From NCBI GenBank assembly GCA_030146915.1, contig JASLAT010000035.1, forward strand, positions 1 through 39,012: a DNA stretch of 39,012 bases. Reading direction: 5' to 3'. The DNA is from Tissierellales bacterium (GTDB lineage Bacteria > Bacillota > Clostridia > Tissierellales > Tissierellaceae). The position numbers were made by a program, and so were the translations under genes. The notes below the pieces were generated by a model. The model did not search any database, was not told the DNA's origin, and saw only the letters and a list, made by a program, of their open reading frames with translations. Below, one piece after another: positions 6,454 to 13,441 of the stretch; within the stretch, counting starts at the first letter, position 1; every line of letters begins with the position of its first letter.

Positions 6454-6853
6454 AACCACCACTTCCTCTATCTGTTTTGTCTAATTCTTCTACATAAATG
6501 ATTTCAGGTTGTATATATGGGATTATAATCATTTGAGCTACTCTATCTCCTGATTGAATCTTATATGTCTCTTTGCCTTCATTTATAAGTCTTATTCCAA
6601 TTTCTCCTCTATAGTCTTCATCTATAATTCCTACATCATTGATTAATTTTATTTGCCTTTTATAAGATAAACCTGATCTTGCTACTACCATTCCAAAATG
6701 TCCTTCTGGTATAGATACTGCAAGTTCACTTTTTATATCTACTATTTCTCCTGGACTAATATCTATATCATTGTTTGCTCTTAGATCTAATCCAGCTGCA
6801 AACTTATTTGCATAACTAGGTTTATGTCCTTTACATATAGCTTTCATTTTCAT
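6434..6853 (-). CDS. dut: dUTPase (dUTP diphosphatase)
   Basis: This 139-residue protein has the trimeric dUTPase motifs in order: AAGLDLRA (motif 1, about 19-26), ARSGLS (motif 2, about 58-63), NDVGIIDEDYRGEI (motif 3, about 72-85), GDRVAQMI (motif 4, about 102-109) and the glycine-rich RGSGGFGSTGR tail (motif 5). It hydrolyses dUTP to dUMP and pyrophosphate, keeping uracil out of replicating phage DNA and supplying thymidylate synthesis. Full length and no missing residues are apparent. Its end overlaps the small ORF at 6289-6453. Confidence 0.96.
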   Translation of the reverse strand: MKMKAICKGHKPSYANKFAAGLDLRANNDIDISPGEIVDIKSELAVSIPEGHFGMVVARSGLSYKRQIKLINDVGIIDEDYRGEIGIRLINEGKETYKIQSGDRVAQMIIIPYIQPEIIYVEELDKTDRGSGGFGSTGR

Positions 6854-6855
6854 AT

Positions 6856-7137
6856 CTATTCCCCTACCTCACTTATAATCCATTCTCTTATTATTGATAT
6901 ATCTCTTACTCCTGTTGTAACTGCTTGCTCCACTAATATATCTATTGTTTGTTCTTCTACTTCTGGAAATTCTTTATAAAGTTTATCGCAAAGTTCAAAC
7001 TGGAAAAATGTAATATATAATTCGTTTATATATTCTCTGTTTATCATTTCGCTTCTATCTCCCCAATCAGCTATTAGTTTTAAAACTGCTACAGCTAAAG
7101 TTATAGCTGCAGCTTCTGTTTTATTATTAACTTGCAT
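6856..7137 (-). CDS. Hypothetical early protein
   Basis: The 93-residue protein, from ATG 7135-7137 overlapping the end of the preceding coiled-coil gene, is helical and acidic (EFPEVEEQTIDILVEQAV). The first 20 residues are alanine-rich and mildly hydrophobic but do not look like a membrane helix. No catalytic motif is visible. It sits directly before dut, two bases away, so it is co-expressed with it. No family is recognised. Confidence 0.62.
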   Translation of the reverse strand: MQVNNKTEAAAITLAVAVLKLIADWGDRSEMINREYINELYITFFQFELCDKLYKEFPEVEEQTIDILVEQAVTTGVRDISIIREWIISEVGE

Positions 7138-7540
7138 TTCCTGCAATATTGTTATAGTTTTCTTTATTAAAGTTATCAATTAAATCTATCTCCTTTTTGA
7201 AGCTATTTTTTAATTTATAAAATTTATCTATATTATTTATTTCTTCTAAATCCTCTATAAAATTTAATAGTGATTCTTTTAAATATTGATTTTCATATTC
7301 TATATTTCTTGTTTTCTTTTCCTTATAACTTAATAGCTTATCCCTATGATCAAGCATATCTTCATAATCTTTTTTTAATGAGTCCACTTTCCTTATATAG
7401 GCTGAACTCATAAATTCTATATCTTTTCCATAAGTACTAACTAGGCTTCTAAGCCTTCTATCATTAATTTTTATAGTTACTATTAATGATGTTCCTACAG
7501 ATACTAAAGACATTAAAACTACAAATAATATTAAATACAT
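7127..7540 (-). CDS. Membrane-anchored coiled-coil protein
   Basis: The 137-residue protein starts with one strong membrane helix (LILFVVLMSLVSVGTSLIV, residues 3-21), followed by a basic patch and a long charged coiled coil to the C terminus. It could span the membrane with the coil in the cytoplasm. The ribosome site GGAGGAGAATATG is excellent. It lies in the early operon between a cysteine-rich small gene and an unknown gene. The topology resembles superinfection-exclusion or host-membrane scaffold proteins in a general way, without recognised homology. Confidence 0.68.
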   Translation of the reverse strand: MYLILFVVLMSLVSVGTSLIVTIKINDRRLRSLVSTYGKDIEFMSSAYIRKVDSLKKDYEDMLDHRDKLLSYKEKKTRNIEYENQYLKESLLNFIEDLEEINNIDKFYKLKNSFKKEIDLIDNFNKENYNNIAGNAS

Positions 7541-7776
7541 ATTCTCCTCCTATTTTTTATCTCTATAATATTGCATTTCGTACATAGTCTGATATGATTC
7601 TTACTATACTTGTACCTACCATGTACAAGTTTTGATAGACAATAGCTGCATATGTTACTCTTGTAGATTTTATTAGTTAATTCAAACTGTACTCTATTCG
7701 TTCTGTATAAGCATATAGCAGCTTTGTATCTATCACATGTATCCCTAACCTTACAATTCACAGTAAAGCATTTCAT
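7531..7776 (-). CDS. Cysteine-rich small protein
   Basis: The 81-residue basic protein has cysteines in pairs: CKVRDTC near residues 8-14, CSYC at about 43-46, and CTKC at about 65-68. This suggests one or two zinc sites. The reading frame runs through the next gene's ribosome site and ends at 7531, a ten-base overlap. Such Cys-rich peptides are common in Firmicutes phage replication regions and may bind nucleic acid; no family is assigned. Confidence 0.65.
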   Translation of the reverse strand: MKCFTVNCKVRDTCDRYKAAICLYRTNRVQFELTNKIYKSNICSYCLSKLVHGRYKYSKNHIRLCTKCNIIEIKNRRRICI

Positions 7777-7796
7777 GAAATCACCTTTCTATTTAA

Positions 7797-7991
7797 CTAG
7801 TACATAACTCTTCTAAATTGATTTCTAATTTTTATTTTTGTATCCTCATACCTACTTAATCTATCTTCTCTAATTTTATTTGCTATAAAATCATTATTTC
7901 TTTTATATCTTTTATATAAACTACATTTATCGTGACATCCTGGTCTCCTACCAGTATTTTTATTACATCCATAACAAGGTACTTTTAACAT
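7797..7991 (-). CDS. Small zinc-finger phage protein
   Basis: Starting at ATG 7989-7991, seven bases after GGAGGG, the 64-residue protein opens with VPCYGC, then RPGCHDKC near residue 17-24, followed by a basic helical tail. The CxxC...CHxxC arrangement recurs in small proteins of many Firmicutes phages. An upstream GTG/ATG-type start is unnecessary because the ribosome site is inside that extension. The role is unknown; nucleic-acid binding is likely from charge. Confidence 0.7.
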   Translation of the reverse strand: MLKVPCYGCNKNTGRRPGCHDKCSLYKRYKRNNDFIANKIREDRLSRYEDTKIKIRNQFRRVMY

Positions 7992-8021
7992 ATCCAATCC
8001 CTCCAATTTAACTTTAAAGTT

Positions 8022-8441
8022 TTAGAATGGTATATCCTCATCATCTACAGGATGAAAACCATCTATAGAGTTTACTGTTTGATTGTTCTGCTGATTCTTA
8101 TCTGGCCAATCTATAAAGTGTACTTTTTCTGCTGTTATATTAAATTGTTTCCTCCTAACACCTTGTTTATCCTCATAAGACCCTGTTTGTATTCTTCCTT
8201 GTATGCCTACTTGTAAACCTTGTTTTAAATAATTAGCTATATTTTCTGCTTGTACTCCCCAGGCAACTATATCTATAAAGTCTGCTGTATAACCTCCCTT
8301 AGCTTCTATTTCTTGTCTTTTATCTTTTGATAGTCCTTTATCAACTGCAATTGTGAAGTTTGCTACTGCCCTACCTGATACTGGTATGTATCTAAGCTCT
8401 GGATCTCTTACCAATCTTCCTATAAGTGATACATTATTCAT
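8022..8441 (-). CDS. ssb: Single-stranded DNA-binding protein
   Basis: The 139-residue protein has an OB fold typical of bacterial SSB: VSLIGRLVRDPELRYIP, FTIAVDKG, FIDIVAWGVQAENIANYLKQG, then GRIQTGSYEDKQG. It ends in the acidic tip DDEDIPF that recruits partner proteins. It coats ssDNA during phage replication and annealing. I use ATG 8439-8441, with GGAGG about 9 bases upstream, in preference to a start seven codons earlier. The start overlaps the stop of the preceding SANT-like gene. Confidence 0.95.
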   Translation of the reverse strand: MNNVSLIGRLVRDPELRYIPVSGRAVANFTIAVDKGLSKDKRQEIEAKGGYTADFIDIVAWGVQAENIANYLKQGLQVGIQGRIQTGSYEDKQGVRRKQFNITAEKVHFIDWPDKNQQNNQTVNSIDGFHPVDDEDIPF

Positions 8442-9033
8442 TATGCATTTCCTCCAATTCATATTCTTTTATATATAAATCTACTTTAGTAATAGATTCT
8501 TTAATTCCATTTCTATGTTCTAGTAATATAAAATGTCTATATATACCTAAAACTTTCACTATATTTTCTTGGCCCAATATCTTTGCATTAGCTGATATTG
8601 AGTTACGTTTATAATTATTTCTTATTAATTTATAGTACTTGCCTACCTTAGGTCTAATCATTTGTATATCTCTTCTCATTCTTATAACTTCTAAATTATA
8701 GTCATCATTATCATCTTTAGCTTCATAATGTATATCAATAGTTTCTCCTTTTTTAATCCCTAATCTAGCTGCTCTAGATGCTACTGAATGCTTTGTTCTA
8801 CTTAGAACTTGTGCTATAAATGAAATGGGTAATATGGGATATGCTTTTCTTAATAACTCATCTTCTTCTTCAGTCCATACTTTAGTAAATCTCAGCCTTT
8901 CTAAAAAATAGTTTATATGCTTTTCACACCTCCTTAGATCCTTAGCTAACTGCTTATTAGTTCTTTTTTTATAATAATCTTCTATATATAGTATTTCTTC
9001 TTTAGTAAAGAAATTTTTATCAAGGCTATTCAT
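8434..9033 (-). CDS. DNA-binding protein with Myb/SANT-like repeats
   Basis: The 199-residue protein starts at ATG 9031-9033 behind AAAGGAG. Two tandem helix-turn-helix units are visible: FFTKEEILYIEDYYKKRTN with KQLAKDLRRCEKHINYFLERL, and KVWTEEEDELLRKAYPIL with SFIAQVLSRTKHSVASRAARL. The W-T-E-E-E-D opening and spacing are those of Myb/SANT-type domains. The C-terminal half may be a small beta domain. It lies between the helicase loader and ssb, suggesting a replication or gene-control role; the target is unknown. Confidence 0.72.
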   Translation of the reverse strand: MNSLDKNFFTKEEILYIEDYYKKRTNKQLAKDLRRCEKHINYFLERLRFTKVWTEEEDELLRKAYPILPISFIAQVLSRTKHSVASRAARLGIKKGETIDIHYEAKDDNDDYNLEVIRMRRDIQMIRPKVGKYYKLIRNNYKRNSISANAKILGQENIVKVLGIYRHFILLEHRNGIKESITKVDLYIKEYELEEMHNE

Positions 9034-9049
9034 AGTAACAAACTCCTTT

Positions 9050-9880
9050 CTAATCATGGAATAGTAAACTTAATAATTGATTGTCTATTTCTCTTGCTTC
9101 TATATCCCTTATTGATTCTTCAGGGAATCTTAATTCTAAACTGGTTTTTCTTATTCTTGACTTAACTCTTTCGTGATAACTTAATTCATCTACAGAGCTA
9201 TTAGAAGTAAATAGGGTTACCTTTTTATTATCTACTCTATGATCTATAAGAGAATACAGTATAGATTCACTCCATTGAGTTGTATTTTCTACTCCTAAAT
9301 CATCTATTATTAATAAATCAACTTCTTTAAAACTGTCTATTATTTGTTTATTGTTTACATCACTCTTACTATTAAAAGTACTTTGTATATTACTAGTAAG
9401 CTGTTCTACTGTCGTATACCTAACTGCTATATTAAATAGACTAATAATCTCATTAGCTATCGTTATTGCTAATCTAGTTTTTCCACTTCCTGGAGTATGA
9501 CTAAAGAAATATAATCCTTTACCTGTTTCCTGAACTGCTCTATACTTTCTAATAAATCTCGTTACTATAGTAATAATTCCTTCTATATTTTCTTTATCTC
9601 TATAAATATCTACTCTAAAGTCTGACAAGCTTAAGTTTTTAAATTCTTCTGGTATCTCTGCAAAATCTATTAACTTTTCTATTTTTGCTTTTCTAGCAAC
9701 TTCTACCACACATTTACATTGTTTAGCACTTGTTTTATCAATAATTATTACACCTGTATCTTTACAAAGATTACAATTATAAGTAGTCTTTGAAGGTTTT
9801 TCCTTTTCGTTCAAGTAATTCTTTGACTTTTTCTTGTACTGATTTTTCATTCTTTGCATTATTTGATTTAACTCTTGCAT
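9050..9880 (-). CDS. DnaC-like AAA+ helicase loader
   Basis: The 276-residue protein begins with a zinc-binding CNLCKDTG...CKC segment (about residues 35-57). An AAA+ module follows: Walker A SHTPGSGKT near 127-135, Walker B LLIIDDLG near 188-195, sensor-1 region LFTSNSS, and arginine-containing RVKSRIR. Such proteins load the host replicative helicase onto phage origins. It is preceded by, and overlaps by 104 bases, the DnaD-like initiator gene, an unusually long overlap for this genome. The pair forms the lytic initiation module. Confidence 0.9.
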   Translation of the reverse strand: MQELNQIMQRMKNQYKKKSKNYLNEKEKPSKTTYNCNLCKDTGVIIIDKTSAKQCKCVVEVARKAKIEKLIDFAEIPEEFKNLSLSDFRVDIYRDKENIEGIITIVTRFIRKYRAVQETGKGLYFFSHTPGSGKTRLAITIANEIISLFNIAVRYTTVEQLTSNIQSTFNSKSDVNNKQIIDSFKEVDLLIIDDLGVENTTQWSESILYSLIDHRVDNKKVTLFTSNSSVDELSYHERVKSRIRKTSLELRFPEESIRDIEAREIDNQLLSLLFHD

Positions 9881-10610
9881 GGTTACCTTCCTTTCCCTTA
9901 TTACTATTCTTAGATATATTTTTCTTTTGAACTCTTAAGGCTTCTAGATCAGTAAGTGTATTTATATTGTTCTTCTTCCATTGATTCAAAATACCTTTTA
10001 TATATCCAAAGTTACATTTAGATTTATCTGTTGCTATTTTTATCGCTTCTTTAAATAAAGCTGGATCTATTTCTTCTGATATCAATAGTAATTCTTCTGC
10101 TACAATCCCATTTATAACTCCTATATTTTCTTGATATAGTTTTGAAATTTCTTTTAGCTTTTCCGACTCTTTTTCTACATACTTACTTATATACTTATTA
10201 TTTGTATTATTAATACTTGTACTATTATCCTTAACATTTTTGTTAATAGGGGTATTAACATTTTTGTTAATAGGCTCTATACTTTTTTGTATAGGGGTAT
10301 TAACATTTTTGTTAATAGGGCTGTTCATTAATTGATTAATATAAATTCTTCGTTCAGATATTTGCTTAGTGCCTTTTTTATACTTTATTTTTGAAGTTAC
10401 ATATCCTTTGTCAATTAAAGCTTTTATCCATCTAGAAATAGTAATCTTAGAAACTCCATACAATTCAGCAAAATAAACATTGTTTGCCCAACAGTATCCT
10501 TCTTGATTACTCAAGGCTGTAATTTCTCCATATAATAGCTTTGCATTTGGTGGTAAATCTCTGTCATATCTTACTGTCGCTGGTATAATCGCATAATAGT
10601 TCGGTTTCAT
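9777..10610 (-). CDS. DnaD-like phage replication initiator with embedded iterons
   Basis: The 277-residue protein has an N-terminal winged helix (YYAIIPATVRYDRDLPP to about 95; YGVSKITISRWIKALIDKGY is the recognition region). A low-complexity middle repeats PINKNVNTPI, and a DnaD-type C-terminal domain includes NFGYIKGILNQWKKNNI near 210. The repeated middle is the translation of DNA iterons at 10231-10319, so the gene probably carries the lytic origin, as lambda O does. It has a strong ribosome site (AAGGAGGGATTATATG). It works with the DnaC-like loader encoded next. Confidence 0.9.
   Translation of the reverse strand: MKPNYYAIIPATVRYDRDLPPNAKLLYGEITALSNQEGYCWANNVYFAELYGVSKITISRWIKALIDKGYVTSKIKYKKGTKQISERRIYINQLMNSPINKNVNTPIQKSIEPINKNVNTPINKNVKDNSTSINNTNNKYISKYVEKESEKLKEISKLYQENIGVINGIVAEELLLISEEIDPALFKEAIKIATDKSKCNFGYIKGILNQWKKNNINTLTDLEALRVQKKNISKNSNKGKEGNHARVKSNNAKNEKSVQEKVKELLERKGKTFKDYL
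10231..10319. repeat. Iterons: candidate lytic origin inside the initiator gene
   Basis: TTAACATTTTTGTTAATAGG occurs exactly at 10231-10250, 10255-10274 and 10300-10319, with a diverged copy (TATACTTTTTTGTATAGG) at 10278-10295. Spacing is 22-24 bases. Each unit is itself a short palindrome (TTAACA/TGTTAA). Direct iterons within the initiator gene are the classic arrangement of lambda-type origins. Confidence 0.75.
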
Positions 10611-10628
10611 ATAATCCCTCCTTTTTAG

Positions 10629-10646
10629 GAGAGCTTAAGCTCCCCT
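10629..10646. repeat. Hairpin between annealing protein and initiator genes
   Basis: GGAGAGCTTAAGCTCCCC forms a short stem with one wobble pair. The T-run (TTTATTTTTTT) follows on the plus strand, so it would stop plus-strand antisense transcription, or act as a weak pause on the minus strand. Confidence 0.4.
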
Positions 10647-11219
10647 TTATTTTTTTCTATTTTTTACTATATCTTGACAACTCATACATAAAGATCTTCC
10701 AAATCTTTTTTGACTATAGTTATTTTCTGCTTGAGATATATCTTTAGAACAAGCACTACAACTGTATCCCATTCCATTATTTCTGCTATTAACTGCTTTA
10801 TCTGCTACTGATTTACTCGATGCCTGTCTCATATAACTATTCTTATTATTAATGACTACATCTTCCCCTAACTCTTCTACTGCAGTCATACCTACATTCG
10901 TTAAGTCTCTTAATGCTCTAGCCTTACTTCTAGTTTCAGCCATTCTAATTAAGTGTGGGATTATCATCCTATTGACTGAATTTGGAGATGCATCTCCAAT
11001 ACCATGAAATTCTCCATCACCTGTCTTACATACTGCCTTTACTATGCAAGTATTATTATTTTCGGGATTAGGTAACTGTATAATTTCAGTTTTTATAGAC
11101 TTTAGACCTTTTTGATGAGCAAAATCTAATAGTCCTTCATACTTAACAAAATTTGTTCCTTGAACATTAATAATAAATTTTTCATTAATTTTTGGTTTAG
11201 TTGAATTTATTGTTGTCAC
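10647..11219 (-). CDS. Rad52/DdrA-like single-strand annealing protein
   Basis: The protein (about 190 residues) has an N-terminal domain with YEGLLDFAHQKGLKSI, GIGDASPNSV and IPHLIRMAETRSKARALRD. This resembles phage and Deinococcus DdrA/Rad52-like annealing proteins that carry the TRAxARAL signature. A C-terminal zinc motif (CSAC...CMSC) follows a linker. It would pair ssDNA during recombination-dependent replication. I prefer GTG 11217-11219, nine bases after GGAGGG; the ATG three codons upstream abuts the ribosome site. It lies just before the initiator gene. Confidence 0.65.
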   Translation of the reverse strand: MTTINSTKPKINEKFIINVQGTNFVKYEGLLDFAHQKGLKSIKTEIIQLPNPENNNTCIVKAVCKTGDGEFHGIGDASPNSVNRMIIPHLIRMAETRSKARALRDLTNVGMTAVEELGEDVVINNKNSYMRQASSKSVADKAVNSRNNGMGYSCSACSKDISQAENNYSQKRFGRSLCMSCQDIVKNRKK

Positions 11220-11487
11220 TTCTATCATCCCTCCTATAAATCTTTAATTTATTTTCTCTTTTTGCAATCTGTATACTGCTTTTAAAATCTTGTGTTAAAC
11301 TTTCATATTTTTCTATAAAAACTTCCTTACCTTTTTTTCTATTTCTTATAAATGTTTCTTTTACTATTGGTTCAAAATGAAAATTTGCATCATATCTATA
11401 TAAATAAATCTTAAGTTTAAAATAATAAACTTTATTGTTTTCATAAATTTTAAAGTATTGTGTTTTCCCTATTCTTCTTTTACTCAT
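11197..11487 (-). CDS. Hypothetical basic early protein
   Basis: The 96-residue, strongly basic protein is rich in Tyr and Lys (YYFKLKIYLYRYDANFHF) and looks like an all-beta start with a helical end. No recognised motif is present. Its end overlaps the start region of the annealing protein, so the two are probably translationally linked. A GGAGGG site lies upstream of the ATG at 11485-11487. The function is unknown. Confidence 0.62.
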   Translation of the reverse strand: MSKRRIGKTQYFKIYENNKVYYFKLKIYLYRYDANFHFEPIVKETFIRNRKKGKEVFIEKYESLTQDFKSSIQIAKRENKLKIYRRDDRSDNNKFN

Positions 11488-11515
11488 TTACTTCTATCCC
11501 TCCATTTGATATAAT
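11487..11515 (+). promoter_or_regulatory. Plus-strand extended -10 promoter
   Basis: TTTACT at 11487-11492, a 17-base spacer, then TATAAT at 11510-11515 preceded by TGA form an extended -10 promoter. It points against the early operon and leads straight into the hairpin terminator at 11539-11574. Confidence 0.55.
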
Positions 11516-11521
11516 GAAGCC

Positions 11522-11574
11522 CAAGTATATTTTTGTTTGCTCTTTCTAAGTGCCCGCTTAGAAGAGCTTTTTTT
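11522..11574 (+). ncRNA. Candidate small RNA with intrinsic terminator
   Basis: The predicted transcript runs from the extended -10 promoter to a GCTCTTTCTAAG/CTTAGAAGAGC hairpin followed by seven T, about 53 bases. It carries no ORF. It lies in the gap between two minus-strand early genes, so it would be antisense to the early transcript's intergenic segment. It could act in cis on the early operon or in trans. Confidence 0.42.
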
Positions 11575-11578
11575 ATGT

Positions 11579-11839
11579 CTAAGCAGCTTCAATATTTTCA
11601 TTTACTTTTTCTACTCTTTCTTTTATAGTTTCTTTTTCTCTCTGATCTATTAGATATTTAATTATATTTTTTACTGTCAAATATAAAGGTACTACCAAAT
11701 ATTCACCACCTATACCAAAATATCCCCTTTCTATATAAGCTAACTCCTTACACTTTATAGTTACTATTAATCCCATTATCATTTTCATCAAATATTTTGA
11801 ATCTAGTTTATTTATAAAATTACTTATTTGTTTCTTCAA
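11579..11839 (-). CDS. Hypothetical early protein after cro
   Basis: The 86-residue protein probably starts at TTG 11837-11839, eight bases after AGGGAG. It has two hydrophobic stretches (YLMKMIMGLIVTIK and YLVVPLYLTVKNIIKYLI) and a charged C-terminal helix, so membrane association is possible. It is the second gene from the early promoter. The position of immediate-early unknowns like this often holds host-takeover or anti-host-defence genes, but nothing in the sequence shows that here. Confidence 0.58.
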   Translation of the reverse strand: MKKQISNFINKLDSKYLMKMIMGLIVTIKCKELAYIERGYFGIGGEYLVVPLYLTVKNIIKYLIDQREKETIKERVEKVNENIEAA

Positions 11840-11863
11840 AATTATCACTCCCTATACATTTTA

Positions 11864-12109
11864 TTAGTTTTGTTTAGTTTTGTTGTTATTTTCTTCAATT
11901 TGTTGACTTGAGGGTAAAAAAAGTTCTTCAAAATGTACATTTAATAGATTAAGTAATTTTATGATTTCTTTTTCAGTAAACTCTCTTTCCCCTGATTCTT
12001 TTCTATGATAAGACTGCATTGATATACCCAATGCTTCAGCCATATCTTTCTGTGTCGAATAACCATTTAATTTTCTATGATATGTTAATTTAATTTGTCT
12101 TTCTTTCAT
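11864..12109 (-). CDS. Cro-like helix-turn-helix regulator
   Basis: The 81-residue protein is a single HTH_3-type domain: TQKDMAEALGISMQSYHRKE (about 19-38) followed by EFTEKEIIKLLNLLNV. It is the first gene of the leftward early operon, divergent from the repressor, with TAGGAGG before the ATG. By position it is the Cro-type or early-operon autoregulator that competes for the three operators at 12136-12201. The short hydrophilic tail after residue 65 (EENNNKTKQN) probably is not structured. Confidence 0.85.
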   Translation of the reverse strand: MKERQIKLTYHRKLNGYSTQKDMAEALGISMQSYHRKESGEREFTEKEIIKLLNLLNVHFEELFLPSSQQIEENNNKTKQN

Positions 12110-12128
12110 TTTCCAACCTCCTAATTAC

Positions 12129-12157
12129 ATTTTATTAAACAAATTGTATAATGTCAA
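12129..12157 (-). promoter_or_regulatory. Leftward early promoter
   Basis: The minus strand has TTGACA (12152-12157), a 17-base spacer, and TAAAAT (12129-12134). It is a near-consensus promoter feeding the cro-like gene. Operator 1 (12136-12150) lies inside the spacer, so repressor binding would block polymerase. Confidence 0.85.
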
Positions 12158-12201
12158 GCTTTTTTTAAACATTTTGTTTATAAAAGTTTACATTTTGTTT
12201 A
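12136..12201. promoter_or_regulatory. Three repressor operators
   Basis: Three 15-bp sites share the dyad TAAACA-N3-TGTTTA: 12136-12150 (TAAACAAATTGTATA), 12166-12180 (TAAACATTTTGTTTA, perfect) and 12187-12201 (TTTACATTTTGTTTA). The first overlaps the leftward promoter and the third overlaps the -35 of the rightward promoter. Confidence 0.75.
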
Positions 12202-12215
12202 AAAGATTATATTAT
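12187..12215 (+). promoter_or_regulatory. Rightward repressor promoter
   Basis: TTTACA (12187-12192), a 17-base spacer and TATTAT (12210-12215) form a promoter for the repressor-immA unit. Operator 3 covers the -35, implying autoregulation. Confidence 0.7.
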
Positions 12216-12245
12216 AAGGGTATAATAATAATGAGGAGGGATTTA

Positions 12246-12560
12246 ATGCTAGGTAATAATTTACGTAATTTAAGAGAAAAAAATGGATATACTTTATCCC
12301 ATGTTGCACAAAAAATTGGAGTAAGTACTGCTACACTATCAAATTATGAAATCGGCACTAGAAAACCTGATTGGGAAACTATCGTTAAATTTGCTGATTT
12401 CTATAATGTATCTACAGACTATTTATTAGGTCATACTCCTAAAAATAGTAATCCTAAAATAGATACAATAGCTGCACATTTAGCATCTAATGAATATACT
12501 GACGAAGATCTACAAGACATTAAAAAATTTATTGAGTTTGTAGATAGCAAAAAGAACTAG
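12246..12560 (+). CDS. ImmR-like prophage repressor
   Basis: The 104-residue protein starts at ATG 12246, five bases after AGGAGGG. The N-terminal HTH (NLREKNGYTLSHVAQKIGVS then TATLSNYEIGTRKPDWETI) is of the Xre/HTH_3 class. A short C-terminal helical part (EDLQDIKKFIEFVDSK) probably dimerises it. There is no LexA-like self-cleaving peptidase domain. The next gene encodes an ImmA-like protease, so induction probably works by ImmA cleavage of this repressor, as in ICEBs1 and phi105-type switches. Confidence 0.9.
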   Translation: MLGNNLRNLREKNGYTLSHVAQKIGVSTATLSNYEIGTRKPDWETIVKFADFYNVSTDYLLGHTPKNSNPKIDTIAAHLASNEYTDEDLQDIKKFIEFVDSKKN

Positions 12561-12586
12561 CTTCGACAGCAAGATAGGAGGGTTAA

Positions 12587-13102
12587 ATGAAATATAAAAA
12601 ACTTATTAATATAGCAGAAAAAAATAATATCAATATCATAAGGTTTAAATTTACAAATAATCTTAAAGGATTATATTATAATGGTAATATTGCTTTAAGT
12701 AGTAATATTCATGATAAATATGAATTAAATACTATTCTTGCTGAAGAACTAGGACATCATTTTTTAAACTCTGGAAATATATTAGATACTAAAAAGATTA
12801 AAAATCAAAAAGAAGAGATTAAAGGGAGAAGATGGGGTTATAAAAAATTAGTTAATTTAGATGAAGTTATTAATATTATTAAAAATGAAGCAGTAAGAAG
12901 TGTTCATGAAATTGCTAAATACTTAGAAGTTACTGAGGAATATTTTCTAGAAGCTAAAAAATATTATAAATATAAGCATGGAAAATATTATTTCTCTGGT
13001 AAGTATATGTTAGATCTAGATACTTTTGAAGTACTAGAATGTATTGCGAGTGATGAAGAGGAGTTAAAAAATTATATGAAAAATTATTCAAGCAGCTTGT
13101 AA
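12587..13102 (+). CDS. ImmA/IrrE-family metallopeptidase (anti-repressor)
   Basis: The 171-residue protein has the metal-binding helix LAEELGHHFLNSG at about 51-63. In this subgroup the first His of HExxH is replaced (EELGHH). A second acidic ligand region, KNEAVRSVHEIAKYL, follows at about 104-118. ImmA proteins cleave the partner ImmR repressor and induce the element after DNA damage or signalling. It lies 26 bases downstream of the repressor with its own GGAGGG site, and is followed by a terminator. Confidence 0.88.
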   Translation: MKYKKLINIAEKNNINIIRFKFTNNLKGLYYNGNIALSSNIHDKYELNTILAEELGHHFLNSGNILDTKKIKNQKEEIKGRRWGYKKLVNLDEVINIIKNEAVRSVHEIAKYLEVTEEYFLEAKKYYKYKHGKYYFSGKYMLDLDTFEVLECIASDEEELKNYMKNYSSSL

Positions 13103-13136
13103 ATGTAGTAAATACTATCATTTAGCAGCTGCTTTT
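13090..13136 (+). terminator. Terminator of the repressor-immA operon
   Basis: A long stem (AAGCAGCTTGTAAATG with CATTTAGCAGCTGCTT, two mismatches) is followed by TTTTATTA. The left arm includes the immA stop codon. Confidence 0.72.
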
Positions 13137-13349
13137 ATTAAATTATTATATATATTACATATCATTAATGTTTTCTATATATTTTAATTAATTATTAAAT
13201 AATTTTATATGATTTAATTTAAAATATAAATCTTTAAAGATACATTTTTGTTAAAAATAATACTATTTTCTATAATTATTCTATATTTGTAAAATTAATA
13301 TTGATAAATCTAAAGTTAATCTAATAAAAAAAGTTAATATTTAAAATAT
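13137..13349. other. Extremely AT-rich spacer, no gene seen
   Basis: This stretch has no ORF with a ribosome site on either strand and is almost entirely A/T homopolymer mixtures. It separates the immunity operon from the HIRAN cargo gene. Confidence 0.5.
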
Positions 13350-13389
13350 ATTTACATTTCTTGTAAATATATGGTGCTTTAGGTATGAT
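13350..13389 (+). promoter_or_regulatory. Promoter and palindrome before the HIRAN gene
   Basis: TTGTAA (13361-13366), 17 bases, TATGAT (13384-13389) form a promoter. The -35 lies in a palindrome, ATTTACA-N5-TGTAAAT (13350-13368), that could be an operator. Confidence 0.6.
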
Positions 13390-13441
13390 ATGGTTATACA
13401 ACTAATTTAATACTACTGGATATAATCAAGGGGGAGTGCTT

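Noticed and set aside
12144..12245. N-terminal extension of the repressor
   Set aside because: This stretch is the operator/promoter region; the AGGAGGG site fixes the start at 12246.
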